From positions 2,552,001 through 2,616,000 of the forward strand of contig NZ_JBFEFL010000001.1 in the NCBI RefSeq assembly GCF_040717445.1: a stretch of DNA of 64,000 nt, given 5' to 3'. The translations under genes and the position numbers were made by a program. This document shows positions 63,825-64,000 of the stretch, in pieces; position 1 is the stretch's first letter, and each line of letters opens with the position of its first letter. Under the pieces are notes generated by a model that saw only the letters and a list, made by a program, of their open reading frames with translations, ran no database searches and was not told the origin of the DNA. Source of the DNA: Qipengyuania sp. JC766 (GTDB taxonomy: Bacteria; Pseudomonadota; Alphaproteobacteria; Sphingomonadales; Sphingomonadaceae).

Positions 63825-64000
63825 ATGCGTTTAATTGCCCGTTCCGCCGCCGCCCTGCTGGCGGCCCTTTCCGCCGGCCTGCCCACGGCGGCACTCGCGC
63901 AGGCTGCCGATCCGGCCGGTTCCGGCCCGGTCGTCGCCGCGCTCGGCTGGCTGCAGGGCACGCTGCTCGGCAATGTCGCCACGGCGGTCGCCGTGATGGC
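63825..64000 (+). CDS. TrbC/VirB2-family pilin, C-terminus cut by window edge
   Basis: The visible 58 residues start MRLIARSAAALLAALSAGLPTAALAQ (signal peptide), followed by a short linker and the beginning of a hydrophobic helix, ALGWLQGTLLGNVATAVAVM. This is the VirB2/TrbC pattern of a long leader, then two membrane helices that form the pilus subunit. It begins 1 bp after the VirB1-like gene. The reading frame runs off the right edge. The identification rests on this partial sequence and the VirB1 neighbour. Confidence 0.75.
   Translation, partial: MRLIARSAAALLAALSAGLPTAALAQAADPAGSGPVVAALGWLQGTLLGNVATAVAVM

Overview
The window is GC-rich, densely coded chromosomal DNA of an alphaproteobacterium, most likely a member of the Sphingomonadales close to Erythrobacteraceae. 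The evidence is the CtrA cell-cycle regulator, a long TonB-dependent receptor, a DUF4167 RNA-binding-type protein, an lptB-rpoN pair, HrcA/CIRCE control of groESL and a VirB-type lytic transglycosylase/VirB2 pair. I found no rRNA or tRNA gene, insertion sequence, prophage or CRISPR array. Composition looks even throughout, so most of the window reads as core genome with a few accessory stretches.

Layout. Positions 1-9.7 kb: a clipped membrane protein, mutS, NADP-malic enzyme (maeB), a small outer-membrane barrel, an SLC13-type transporter, trmB and a ferric-siderophore reductase with a Fur-like operator. 9.7-12.8 kb (minus strand): lptB, rpoN and ctrA. 13-18.7 kb: a membrane protein, a BON-MscS channel, ppa and the translation operon hisS-prfA-prmC. 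19-23.8 kb: DUF4167, lnt, metK (with a SahR-like palindrome) and a DUF418 protein. 23.8-27.1 kb (minus): an esterase and a CoA-transferase whose two subunit genes are separated by a HAD-type lipoprotein. 27.2-33.8 kb: a candidate small RNA or attenuator, a Cdc48/p97-like AAA+ ATPase, an MscS channel and polA. 34-36 kb: an acidic lipoprotein, a class A beta-lactamase-fold hydrolase lacking the catalytic omega-loop Glu, and a host-attachment family protein.

The most unusual block is 36.1-42.7 kb. It holds an MTA phosphorylase, a radical SAM enzyme, a mercuric-reductase-like flavoprotein, an extended SDR, two glycosyltransferases of the families named for arsenosugar biosynthesis (TIGR04283 and TIGR04282), and a di-iron hydroxylase next to an ABC exporter. 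I read it as a possible route in which a SAM-derived 5'-deoxyadenosyl or ribosyl moiety is freed from adenine and glycosylated. No arsenic methyltransferase is present, so the product is unknown.

44.4-49.5 kb: groEL, groES with CIRCE, a small MscS channel, a MATE exporter and a secreted protein. 49.5-53.5 kb: a DUF305-LVIVD propeller fusion and rplL-rplJ with a structured leader. 53.5-57.8 kb: a hydrolase, an LCAD-type acyl-CoA dehydrogenase, an HTH-RibB-degenerate GCHII fusion and a Crp/Fnr regulator. 57.9-62.4 kb: a beta-helix lipoprotein and TonB receptor operon. 62.6-64 kb: a TPR protein and the first two genes of a probable VirB type IV secretion locus running off the right edge.
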